A stretch of DNA of 64,000 nt. Origin: Cohnella laeviribosi DSM 21336 (GTDB taxonomy: Bacteria > Bacillota > Bacilli > Paenibacillales > Paenibacillaceae). The position numbers and the translations under genes are program-made. Of the stretch, positions 43,164 through 52,700 are shown in pieces. The stretch's first letter is position 1. The number at the start of each line of letters is the position of its first letter. The stretch is taken from NCBI RefSeq assembly GCF_000378425.1, contig NZ_KB899808.1:208176-272175 (forward strand). The letters run 5' to 3'. The notes under the pieces are model-generated. The model did not search any database. It saw only the letters and a list, made by a program, of their open reading frames with translations, and was not told the DNA's origin.

Positions 43164-45269
43164 TTGATCCCTTCGAATTATTTGGAGAAAGTATACGCGG
43201 GCTATTTGGGCATGAACATCGGCATCCGGCTGGGCGCTCCGGTGGAGCCGACGATTTGGACCTATGAGCGAATTAAAAATACGTACGGGGAAATTACGAA
43301 CTACGTCAAGGAGTACAAAAATTTTGCGGCCGACGACGATGCGAACGGTCCGTACTATTTTCTCCGCGCGCTTTATGACGACGCCAAGGACCGCGATATC
43401 ACGCCGAACGACGTCGCCCGCGCCTGGCTGAACTATACCCGCGAAGGCATCGGCATGTTCTGGTGGGGCGGCTACGGCGTCAGCACGGAGCATACGGCTT
43501 ATATCAATTTGAAGAAAGGCATTCCGGCTCCGCGCTCCGGTTCCATCGAGCAGAACGGGAAAATCATCGCCGAGCAGATCGGCGGGCAAATCTTTATCGA
43601 TACGTGGGGTCTGGTGAATCCGTGCAACCCGAAAAAAGCCGCCGATTTCGGCGAGGCTGCGGCCCGCGTATCCCATGACGGCGAAGGCGTGCTCGGCGCC
43701 AGATTCTTCTGCGCGGCGATCGCCAAGGCCTTTGAGACGAGCGACGTGAGAGAGATTATTGAAACGGGGCTTAGTCAAATCCCTGCGGATTCCCTTTATG
43801 CGAAAGTCGCGAGAGCGGTGTTGGAATTTCACGCGCGGCAGCCGGACGACTTCCGGGCGTGCCGCGACATGCTCGAGAGAGAATGGGGCTACGACAAGTA
43901 TAAAGGCGTCTGCCACATTATTCCGAATGCGGGCGTCTGCATCCTGGCGATGATCTACGGTCAGGGCGACTTCAACCGGACGGTGGAAATTGCGACCATG
44001 TGCGGCTGGGATACCGATTGCAACGCAGGGAACGTCGGCACCGTGCTCGGCGTGGCATGCGGATTGGAAGGGATTGCGGACAAATACCGCACGCCGATCA
44101 ACGATTCCATCGTCATGTCGGGCATATCCGGCTATTTGAACATCCTGGACATTCCGACATATGCCAAGGAGCTCGCGATTCTGGGCTACCGGTTGGCGGG
44201 CGAAGCGTGCCCGCAGTGGTTGACCGACAGCTTTAAGGAAGGCGAGATTTACTTCGATTTCGAGCTTCCGGGTTCCACGCACAATATTCGCGTCTCCGAT
44301 CCGTTCTTCTGCCGGGTCCGCCATTCCACGGAGAAAGCGTTTCGGGGCACCGGCTCGCTGGAAGTGCTGTTCGACCGGATGACCCGCGGCGAGAAATCGA
44401 AAATTTACTACAAGCCTTTCTATACGAGAGACGATTTCAGCGACGAGCGGTACTCGCCGACCTTCGCGCCCAAGGCGTACTCGGGCCAGAAGGTGTCCAT
44501 GAAGATCTACCTCGATCAGTGGGGCGGCAACGAAACGATGGGCATCGCGCCCTACGTCCGTCTGGCCAAGAGCAAGAAGGAGCTGGTGCAGGGCTATATC
44601 AAGCTGGTCGACCAGCAATGGCTCGATGTGGAGTTCGACATTCCCGATTCCGAAGGCGAGCTGATCGATGAAGTCGGCATCGTGCTCGAGGCATACTCGA
44701 CGCGCAAGCCGAAAAGTCTGGGGCGCATCTTCATTGACGAATTCCGCATTTACGGCAAGGCCAACTACAGCATCGACTTCAAGAAGCAAACGATGAGTTT
44801 CGGCTGCGTGACGCCGTTCTCCCACAATCACGGAGCTTGGAGCATCGAAGACGGGGCGATGTACCTGATGACCGCGGAACCGAGCGAAGCTTATACGGGC
44901 AACTACTTTGCCCAAGATTATTCGGTTTCGGTTAAGCTGAACCCGCAAAGCGGTTATTCCCATCTCGTGGCCGTCCGCGCGCAAGGCGCGATGCGCGGGT
45001 ATCATGCGGGTTTTGACGGCGAGAATCAGGTATCCCTTTACATCAATGATTTCGGTTTCAAAAAGCTGGCAAGCCGCAGCTACGAATGGCGGTTCAATCA
45101 AACCTATGATTTTCAAGTGACCGTACAGGGCCATACCCTTACGCTGTCGATTAACGGGGAACAAGTGTTGCAGCATCAGGATGATAAGTTCGGTTACGGC
45201 ATGTACGGCGTGAGCACGATCGATGCGGCCAGGGCTTATTTCTCCGATTTTCGTTTTGTCGAGCTTTAA
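43164..45269 (+). CDS. ADP-ribosylglycohydrolase-family hydrolase 2 with C-terminal beta-sandwich
   Basis: 701 residues. The ARH domain (about 1-370) has AGYLGMNIGIRLGAPVEPT, NFAADDDANGPYYFLRAL and ATMCGWDTDCNAGNVGTVLG. The rest (about 370-701) is predicted beta-rich, with FRGTGSLEVLFDRM and YSGQKVSMKIYLDQ, then a LamG/DUF1080-like module with NHGAWSIEDGAMYLMTAE and YDFQVTVQGHTLTLSINGEQ. The start at TTG 43164 follows AAGGCGGTG; a GTG at 43155 is an alternative. It begins 14 bases after the first ARH gene. The lack of a signal peptide is odd for a lectin-like domain. Confidence 0.85.
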   Translation: MIPSNYLEKVYAGYLGMNIGIRLGAPVEPTIWTYERIKNTYGEITNYVKEYKNFAADDDANGPYYFLRALYDDAKDRDITPNDVARAWLNYTREGIGMFWWGGYGVSTEHTAYINLKKGIPAPRSGSIEQNGKIIAEQIGGQIFIDTWGLVNPCNPKKAADFGEAAARVSHDGEGVLGARFFCAAIAKAFETSDVREIIETGLSQIPADSLYAKVARAVLEFHARQPDDFRACRDMLEREWGYDKYKGVCHIIPNAGVCILAMIYGQGDFNRTVEIATMCGWDTDCNAGNVGTVLGVACGLEGIADKYRTPINDSIVMSGISGYLNILDIPTYAKELAILGYRLAGEACPQWLTDSFKEGEIYFDFELPGSTHNIRVSDPFFCRVRHSTEKAFRGTGSLEVLFDRMTRGEKSKIYYKPFYTRDDFSDERYSPTFAPKAYSGQKVSMKIYLDQWGGNETMGIAPYVRLAKSKKELVQGYIKLVDQQWLDVEFDIPDSEGELIDEVGIVLEAYSTRKPKSLGRIFIDEFRIYGKANYSIDFKKQTMSFGCVTPFSHNHGAWSIEDGAMYLMTAEPSEAYTGNYFAQDYSVSVKLNPQSGYSHLVAVRAQGAMRGYHAGFDGENQVSLYINDFGFKKLASRSYEWRFNQTYDFQVTVQGHTLTLSINGEQVLQHQDDKFGYGMYGVSTIDAARAYFSDFRFVEL

Positions 45270-45296
45270 GCTTGGAGCGGAAGAAAGGACAGAACC

Positions 45297-46208
45297 ATGA
45301 GCGAAATCATCGTCGTAGGCAGCATCAATATGGACATCGTGAACCATGTCGACCGTTTTGCACTTCCCGGACAGACCATCCAGGGGAGGCTGACGGAGTT
45401 CGTTCCCGGCGGCAAAGGCGCGAACCAGGCGGTAGCGGCGGCCAAATCCGGGGCGAGCGTCCGAATGATCGGCGCGGTCGGCCAAGATTCCTTGGGCGAA
45501 GAGCTGATCGCGTCCCTTAAACAGGCGGGAGTCTCGACGGATGCTGTCGTGAAGAAGGAAGGCGCTTCGGGGATGGCGTTTATTACCGTGAACGCAGACG
45601 GCGAAAATGAAATTATTTTGGCGCAGGGCGCGAACGGCAAGCTTACGGCAAGCGACATTCCCGACTTCTCGACGTTTTCGGATGTTCATGCGGTGTTGCT
45701 GCAAAACGAAATCCCTTGGCCGGTCAACAAGCGCGTTATCTTGGAAGCGAATAAGCACCGCATTCCCGTGATCTTGAATCCGGCGCCGGCGATGCCGATG
45801 GCCGATGACGATCTTGCCATCATCGACATGCTGGTGCTGAACGAAACGGAAGCGGAATTCATTTCGGGAGATACGGCTAAGTCGCCGGAAAAAGTGGCGC
45901 GGCTCCTCATCGGCCGCGGCGTCCGGGAAGTGCTGCTCACGTTAGGCGATCGGGGGTGCTTCTATGCAAACCGCGACGGCCATGAAATGGCCATAAGCGC
46001 TTATCAAGTCCAAGCCGTCGATACAACGGCCGCAGGCGATACGTTTATCGGCGCCTTTGCCGCCGCTCGCATGAACGGCATGCCGGTTCGGGAATGCTTG
46101 CGATTTGCATCCGCAGCTGCGGCCTTGTCCGTGACCAAGCGGGGCGCGCAATCTTCCATTCCTTCAAAGGCGGAAATCGTGCGGTTTTTGAACGAAGCAG
46201 ACCATTGA
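45297..46208 (+). CDS. rbsK: Ribokinase (PfkB family)
   Basis: Phosphorylates ribose to ribose-5-phosphate; 303 residues. Motifs: VVGSINMDIVNHVDRFALPG, VPGGKGANQAVAAAKSGA, LNPAPAMPMADDDL, LGDRGCFYA and the catalytic DTTAAGDTFIGAFAA. It is the last gene of the operon and tells what the two ARH-family enzymes probably release. Confidence 0.92.
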   Translation: MSEIIVVGSINMDIVNHVDRFALPGQTIQGRLTEFVPGGKGANQAVAAAKSGASVRMIGAVGQDSLGEELIASLKQAGVSTDAVVKKEGASGMAFITVNADGENEIILAQGANGKLTASDIPDFSTFSDVHAVLLQNEIPWPVNKRVILEANKHRIPVILNPAPAMPMADDDLAIIDMLVLNETEAEFISGDTAKSPEKVARLLIGRGVREVLLTLGDRGCFYANRDGHEMAISAYQVQAVDTTAAGDTFIGAFAAARMNGMPVRECLRFASAAAALSVTKRGAQSSIPSKAEIVRFLNEADH

Positions 46209-46217
46209 AACGGGAAC

Positions 46218-46250
46218 ACAAAGGAACTGCCGTCGGGCAGTTTCTTTGTT
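46218..46250. terminator. Terminator between rbsK and the DUF302 gene
   Basis: AACTGCC (46225-46231) pairs with GGCAGTT (46236-46242), the stem is extended by ACAAAG/CTTTGT, and TTTT follows. Because of the flanking symmetry it may serve both convergent genes. Confidence 0.75.
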
Positions 46251-46266
46251 TTGGGCGGTGCCGCTA

Positions 46267-46788
46267 TCATCGGTATTTGCTTCGGATGGCGTGAACGACG
46301 CTATAGATTCTGCTATCCAGCAGGCGGCTGATTTCCATTAGAGCCGGTTGTTGAAATACCGCCAGAAAGGAAGAAGGGCGGTCAAAGGAGATGATTGCAC
46401 CGCCCGGGTGGCCATTGTCATAAAGACAAACACTAAACGGCACATACTGGCTGGCACGGACATCAATACTAAGAATCTGTTCAGCGATGATCCCGTTGCC
46501 CACGATGTACAGAGCACAGCGTTTGATCCCATGATGAAGCGACGTTAATCGGCCTTGATCCACATGGAAAAAAATCATAAGTCCATGCGGGCCCGCCATG
46601 CTATGAAAGACACGCTTTACCTTCTCCCAAGGCGCTTTTTGTTGAATGAGCGCGTTTTCGACGAGCGGATCCCACCGTCCCATCTCCCTCTCAAATGCTG
46701 CCACAAGCGCCTCATAACCGAGCCCCGTAGGAATATCCTCCCGTATGATCCGTGCATGACTCACCATCCTGTTTTCTCTATCATGCAT
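46267..46788 (-). CDS. DUF302-like protein
   Basis: 173 residues. The C-terminal half, RCALYIVGNGIIAEQIL, VPFSVCLYDNGHPGGAIISF and DRPSSFLAVF, fits the DUF302 fold. The N-terminal half (GLGYEALVAAFEREMGRWDP, HGLMIFFHVDQGRL) is the first copy or an extension. AAAGGA about 9 bases upstream favours 46788 over the ATG at 46794. Function is unknown. Confidence 0.65.
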   Translation of the reverse strand: MHDRENRMVSHARIIREDIPTGLGYEALVAAFEREMGRWDPLVENALIQQKAPWEKVKRVFHSMAGPHGLMIFFHVDQGRLTSLHHGIKRCALYIVGNGIIAEQILSIDVRASQYVPFSVCLYDNGHPGGAIISFDRPSSFLAVFQQPALMEISRLLDSRIYSVVHAIRSKYR

Positions 46789-47348
46789 GGTCATGATCCT
46801 TTCTTACCTGAGAATAGCTGTACCCTCCGCATACTGGTATTTCTTTGGCAAATGTTTAATAAGAACCGGTCAGGAGATTGTATGTTCATTCCCGGAAATG
46901 TATGAACGAATGGAAACGGACCCGATGATCTGGAATCCAATTCCCACAACGTGTTTTCCAAACATTTGTACGAGAATTTTCGCAATTGAAGGTAAAAAGA
47001 AACCCACCAATATCAAAATGTAGTGGGTATGAGCCTACTAGAACCGATTAGAGAATTTCTGTAGGGCCTAGCGCGTAGAAAAAATAGGCCGTAATCAGGT
47101 AGATTCCTACTCTCTACAATAACAAGTCGAACAATAAGGACAAATGATGATTGAACGTGACAGTTAGATGCTACGGGGAGTTTAGATTAAATAATTCATT
47201 TCTATGGAAGGAATATTAAGGAAATCTGTCGAATTAACAGGTCTAAAATCTCTTATTTAAAGTAAAAACGAGAAAAGTGCATCATGAGATTTTTTTAATG
47301 AATGAATAAAGTTTTAATATTCTGTTGTTTAGTTTGGGAGGAACAAGT
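46789..47348. other. Left flank of the first AT-rich island
   Basis: Base composition falls from GC-rich to AT-rich across this stretch, and no gene is supported. A hairpin ACCCAC..GTGGGT spans about 47003-47028. No attachment-site repeat is recognised by eye. Confidence 0.4.
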
Positions 47349-49616
47349 TTGGCACGTAAACTTAAAGCAACTATTTGTAAAGGGTTTGGAGATAAATTAG
47401 GTAAATGCAAAAATCAGTCGTTAAACCCTAAAAAAAGCCCTTATTGTAAAAATTGTGCTGGGAATAGTTTTGAAAATCAAATTTCTAGATTGTTTGAGGT
47501 TCAAGGTTATGAAGTGAAGCGAAATTTATCATTGTCTGGAACACAACATGATTTTTTTGCTTCATTGCAATATGGATTTTCAAAATTTGGTGTTTTAGTT
47601 GAATGTAAATGGAAATTTGATGAGAATGATACTGTTAATAGTGAGGACGTGCGTAAATTTCATGGTTCATGGGAATTATATAATAAACAAGGTTTATATG
47701 GCCATGCAGATAAAGCATATTTAATAACTAATGCTAAGTTTGCACCACAAGCAATAGAAGTGTCCAAAAATTTAAATATTGAGCTTTTTAGTCACTATGA
47801 TTTAATAAAGAACCTAATGAATTTTGAGCCATATCTTCAGCAGCTTGTAAGAAACTTCTCTAAAAGTGATTTAGCGAATCATTACATAGAGATTAATTCC
47901 ACTAATGGATTGAGAATAAGTAAAGAACTAAGTATGTTCTTAGCCGATGATGAAAATGAAGCTTTAGTTATACTTGGGGACTATGGTGCTGGCAAAACAT
48001 CATTGATGACAAAGTTTTGTGCGGATCTCGCAACAAAAATTCTATCGGGCTCCGAAGCACCTATCCCAATTTTTATACAATTAAGGGATTATGAAAAGGC
48101 ATTTGATATGGAGCAATTAATTACTAGTATGTTAGTTAATAAGTGTAAAATTGTAAATGGTAATTTTAATACATTTTTAGAATTACTTGAATTGGGCTAT
48201 TTAATTCTCATTTTTGATGGGTTTGATGAGGTTGCAAGAAGAGTAGATTATTCAGTTAAATATAAAGTATTTACCGAAATTTGTAGATTTGCAACGTTAA
48301 AATCTAAAATTATCGTAACTTGTCGTCCAAACTTTTTTAACCAAAAAGATGAATTTGAAAAAATATTTAAATCTTCTCCATTACATTTTGAACCTAACAG
48401 GAGAACTGTTGAGTTTTCAGAAATTGAGATTGCAGAGCTTACGGAAGAACAAATTGAGAAGTTTATTAGTAGTTATAAAGATAAATTAGCCGAAAAAGGG
48501 TATAAAGTTAAAGATTTTCTTGAAATAATGAAAGAGGTTCATGATTTATCTGACTTAGCGAAAAGACCAGTATTGCTAAATGTTATAATTGAAACAATGC
48601 CAAAACTTCTTGAAGAAAAAGGTAGAAGAATTAACGCAGCGATGCTATATGAAAAATATACTGGATATTGGTTAGAAAGAGAAGATTCTAAAGGGAAAAC
48701 ATTAATTAAAGCTGAGCAAAAACAACTTTTCGCTGAGGAATTAGCTTGGAAAATGTTTAATAAGAATAAGTTGTCAATACACTATAAAGAACTCCCAAAA
48801 GAAGTACAAGAATATTTTAAGATTACAAGTCAAGATGATATCAATCATTTTAGTCATGATATTAAAAGTTGTTCTTTTTTAAACAATGATGATGACGAAA
48901 AAGGATACAAATTTATTCATAAATCATTCATGGAATATTTCACTGCGTATCATTTGTTGTCAACTCTACAAAAGAATATAACGTCTAAAAATAAAACAAG
49001 AGACGTGAATCTGCTTCTAGGACAAACTTTAATTACTCTTGAAGTTGGATTCTTTTTAAGGGATTTGTTCGAAAGTAAGAATTTTGATAACGATAATATT
49101 ATAAAATTGTTAAAAGGAATTGAATTGCATTCATTGTCAGAAATCTCGCAAAAAAATGTCATTTCGATAATGGCTAAAACACATGAAAATATCTTACCCT
49201 ATATTTTAAAATTAAGCTCTCTTGATGGGGTTGATTTAAGTTGCGCAGTACTTAAAGATGGGGTGATTTCGAATAAATCTTTGATTGGTGCATCATTTTA
49301 TGGAGCAACTATTGAAAATATACAATTCAAAAGTAATTGTGTCTTAACAAACTCCATATTCCGTAAATCAAAGCTTACTAATGTGAGCTTTAAACAATTA
49401 GAATTAGAAACTACAGACTTCAATTATTCAAAAATTCATAATTGCAATTTTAATGGGGCGTGTTTGGCATATTCAAAATTTCAATATTCTCATGTTCATA
49501 AAACTAGTTTTGATACTGCCGAGATGACGGAAGTAGAGATAAACGAACATACTAAGTTTATAGATTGCAGTTTTGACTCTGTTTTGGGCATTCCTTATGC
49601 TATTGAACAACTTTAA
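47349..49616 (+). CDS. Nuclease-NACHT-pentapeptide protein (bacterial NLR-like defence)
   Basis: 755 residues. Residues 1-40 have a Cys cluster (C10, C20, C33, C36) resembling a zinc ribbon. Residues 45-165 form a Mrr-type restriction endonuclease fold with a PD-(D/E)xK site: D68 in GTQHDFFA and E85-x-K87 in VECKWK. The NACHT NTPase follows: Walker A GDYGAGKTSL (K216), Walker B LILIFDGFDEV (D290-E294) and ITVTCRP-like sensor IIVTCRPNFF, then a winged-helix arm with FIHKSFMEYFTAY. The C-terminus (about 625-745) is a pentapeptide-type repeat. It is a likely anti-phage effector-sensor. The start is TTG at 47349 with GGGAGGAAC 7-8 bases upstream. Codon use is strongly AT-rich against its neighbours, a sign of transfer. 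Confidence 0.85.
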   Translation: MARKLKATICKGFGDKLGKCKNQSLNPKKSPYCKNCAGNSFENQISRLFEVQGYEVKRNLSLSGTQHDFFASLQYGFSKFGVLVECKWKFDENDTVNSEDVRKFHGSWELYNKQGLYGHADKAYLITNAKFAPQAIEVSKNLNIELFSHYDLIKNLMNFEPYLQQLVRNFSKSDLANHYIEINSTNGLRISKELSMFLADDENEALVILGDYGAGKTSLMTKFCADLATKILSGSEAPIPIFIQLRDYEKAFDMEQLITSMLVNKCKIVNGNFNTFLELLELGYLILIFDGFDEVARRVDYSVKYKVFTEICRFATLKSKIIVTCRPNFFNQKDEFEKIFKSSPLHFEPNRRTVEFSEIEIAELTEEQIEKFISSYKDKLAEKGYKVKDFLEIMKEVHDLSDLAKRPVLLNVIIETMPKLLEEKGRRINAAMLYEKYTGYWLEREDSKGKTLIKAEQKQLFAEELAWKMFNKNKLSIHYKELPKEVQEYFKITSQDDINHFSHDIKSCSFLNNDDDEKGYKFIHKSFMEYFTAYHLLSTLQKNITSKNKTRDVNLLLGQTLITLEVGFFLRDLFESKNFDNDNIIKLLKGIELHSLSEISQKNVISIMAKTHENILPYILKLSSLDGVDLSCAVLKDGVISNKSLIGASFYGATIENIQFKSNCVLTNSIFRKSKLTNVSFKQLELETTDFNYSKIHNCNFNGACLAYSKFQYSHVHKTSFDTAEMTEVEINEHTKFIDCSFDSVLGIPYAIEQL

Positions 49617-49738
49617 CACAAAGAAATATGGAAATGTTTTTTATTACTCATGTAAATTTAGCATATCTAAATATTGGTTGAGGTATTTTATAGCCACACC
49701 GATGTCACATAAAGACGCCTCACGTTTTTGCGTGTACG

Positions 49739-49769
49739 GAAAAGGGAGGAGCTCCGAAGAGTTCCTCCC
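49739..49769 (-). terminator. Terminator of the GH87 gene
   Basis: Minus strand: GGGAGGAACTC pairs with GAGCTCCTCCC (plus 49759-49769 and 49744-49754), then TTTT. It ends the glucanase transcript and marks the right edge of the AT-rich island. Confidence 0.85.
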
Positions 49770-49789
49770 CCGCAGACGGGCCAAGATAT

Positions 49790-52700
49790 CTAATTATTGA
49801 TGATCAGATTGAACCCGCTCTGGATGTAATACAGATTGGGGTAAGCGATATTGCTGGTCCTCAGATTGTTGAACGTGGCGGAGCCGTTGCCGGTATAGGT
49901 GAAGATCGCCGCGCCCAGATGCGGTCCCGAGAACCGCGAGGTGGTTACGCCGTCAAGACCGGTCCCGTTAATGTTGATGTTGTTGAACACGATGTTGCTG
50001 AAACCGCCGCCGTAACCGAACTGGATCGCATCGCGCTGAGAGTTGATAATATCGATGTTGGTAAACGTTACATTCTTGATGGCGTCGTTTGAAGCTTCCA
50101 GATCGATGGCGCCGCGTTCGCCGTTGTAAAGGTCTTTGCTCGTGCCGCAGTTGACGATGGTCGTGTCCGAGAACACAATGCCGGTATTGTTCTGGAAGTG
50201 GTATCCGGGGAACACGGTGTTCATCCGGATGCCGGAACCGCCGACGCAGTCGACGATGTAGTTGTGGTCGGCCTTGTGTCCGCTTCCTCCGAAGAAGGCG
50301 ATGCCTCCCGCGCGCCAGTTGTTTTCGATCGTGTTGTACGAGAAGGTATTGTTTACGCCTTCGGGCGCGCCGTTCGTATTACTCGTCCATACGGCAAGGG
50401 CGTCGTCGCCGTTGTTGCGCAGGCTGCTGTTGCGTACGGTCGAATTGCTGGTCCCTTGGGCGAAGTTGACGCCATCGGCCAGGTTGTTGCGGATTCGGCT
50501 GTTTTCAATCAGCAGACCGCTCGCCCGGATCGCCGGCGTATGGCCGTAATCCCCGACCCAGAAGCCGCATTCGAAGTGCTCGACCCAGACGTCGCGGATG
50601 ACGGAATTGGTCCCGAAGTTGTCCATAAAGCCTTTGTAAACCGCATTTTGACCATACCGCGACCGCAAATTGGAGTTGAGATACACGTTGCTGAAATCAA
50701 GCTTGCCCGTAATCCGGAGCGAGATGCCGCCGGACGCCGGATTGGCGTTGGTAAACTGGATGTTCGTATACCAGATACCGGCTCCCGTTATCGTTATGTG
50801 ATCGATCATGTTGCTGACGGAACCGATCTCCCACATGTTGCCGAGGTGGAACGTTCCTTCCGGAATGTACAAGATCTTGTCGGATGCGACCGCCGCGTTT
50901 ACGGCGGCTTTAAAGGCGGTGAGATCGTCCTGTCCGTCGTTCGGCACAGCGCCGTAATCCGTTACGGAAACCGAGTTGGCCGGACGGGAGATCGCAGCCG
51001 GAACCGGTTCGATTTCAATAAAGTCGACACCGTATTCCAGGCTGTCGCCGTTGTTCTTCTGGATGCGAATCGTGTCTCCTGGTTTGAGCGGAGTAGCCAG
51101 CTTCCAGTGCACTTCGTCAAAGCGGAAGAGCGGACGGCCCGCGCTGGGAGCGTCTCCGGGCATATCGCCCGAGAAATACTGCCAGCTGTAGTAGGAGGTC
51201 AGCGATACGGTTTTGACTTTGGTGCCGTTGACGTAAACGTCTAGCGAACCGTTTAATCCCATGCCGTCCGCCGAGTCGGGCATCGTAAATCTCATCGTCA
51301 CGCCTGCGCCGCCCTGACCCTGTCTGACGGTCCATTGAAGATAGGAGCCGTTCGAGGGCAGCGCCGCATAGAGCTGGCCGGAGGCTTCCGATGCCGTCAG
51401 CGCCTGATCGAATGTCGGCGCGGACTTCAGCGTGGCGCCGCCGCCGAGGGTGGCGTCCTCGGTGTCATACCGGCTGTACGGCATGCTCGCGCCGCGGGCG
51501 GAATATACGGTCAGGCTTGCGGTGTTCGCGTTGTTGGCTTGCTTGATCGGAAGTTCGTTGGCGTCTGCCGCAACGGTGGTCGTTACCGTGTAGCTGCCGG
51601 CTGCCGCCGTCCAGGTCCCCGGAAGGGCGATGTTGACGGACGCTCCCGGAGCCAGGCTGCCGGTATAGGAACCGCTGAACGTTTGAACGGTCGAACCGGA
51701 AGCATTTTTAAGCACGACCGTCACGCCGTGAGACCCGCCGGCGGAAGCAATCGTCCCTTGATTTTTAAGATTTACGTTAAAAGAAACGGCATTGTTGGCA
51801 ATCGGAGTGCTCGGCGTCCACGAAACCGTGCCCACCAGATCCGAGCTGGAAACGGGGGCCACAACGAGTGAAGCCGGATTCGTGTAGCTGTTGTTCGACT
51901 CGTTCAGCTCGATGACCGCGTTGCTCTCGTCTACTTTGGCGCCGACCGCGTATGTCGCGGCGGTTTTCGCGCCGACATTCAGCGGCACCGTTGCCGAAGC
52001 GCCTGCCGCCAGCGCGGCTACCGGCGCGGAGCCCGCCAGCTCGTTGTTCAGGTAGAAATTGACGGTGGTCGCCGCGGCGCTGGCATTCCCGTTGTTCTTC
52101 ACCGTTGCGTTTAGCGTAATGGCGTCGGTTTCAACCGGAGAAGAAGGCGACCAGGACATGCCGGTAATCGTCAGGTCCGGATTCGGCGCAGGCGTGCCGA
52201 ACACCTGGAACTCGGCGACTTGTCCGGCCGGGGCGCCGGAGTTCGACGTAATGTTCAACTGCAAACGTTTCACCGTCGCCGTAACCGGAATGGTCACAGT
52301 ATTGCCGGAGGCCGGATCGAACGAGTACGTTTTCGCCGAGACCAGATTGCTGAAGGTCGTCGTGTTCTGATCGTGTCCGAGCACTTGAATCGTTTGCGTA
52401 CGCGCAGCCCATATCGAGGACGGGTTCAGCTTCAGCACGATGGACGTAATATTGTAGTTCGCTCCGAGATCGAGCGTCAGCGTGCTTGGATTGCCGCCGC
52501 CTTCCCAGTACGTGTTGACATCGTTATCGTTCGCGTTCTCCGCAACGTACGTCTGCGTGTGGGAGGATGCGGAAATCGATTTGCCGATGGCGATGTTGCC
52601 GCCCGGAGGAGGCGTCGGCGTAGGTGTAGGTGTAGGTGTAGGCGTCGGGGTCGGAGTAGGTGTGGGTGTAGGCGTCGGCGTTGGCGTAGGTGTAGGAGTA

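Noticed and set aside
43092..45758. An 888-codon minus-strand frame opposite the second ARH gene
   Set aside because: Shadow frame; the plus strand encodes a recognisable ARH protein and part of ribokinase.
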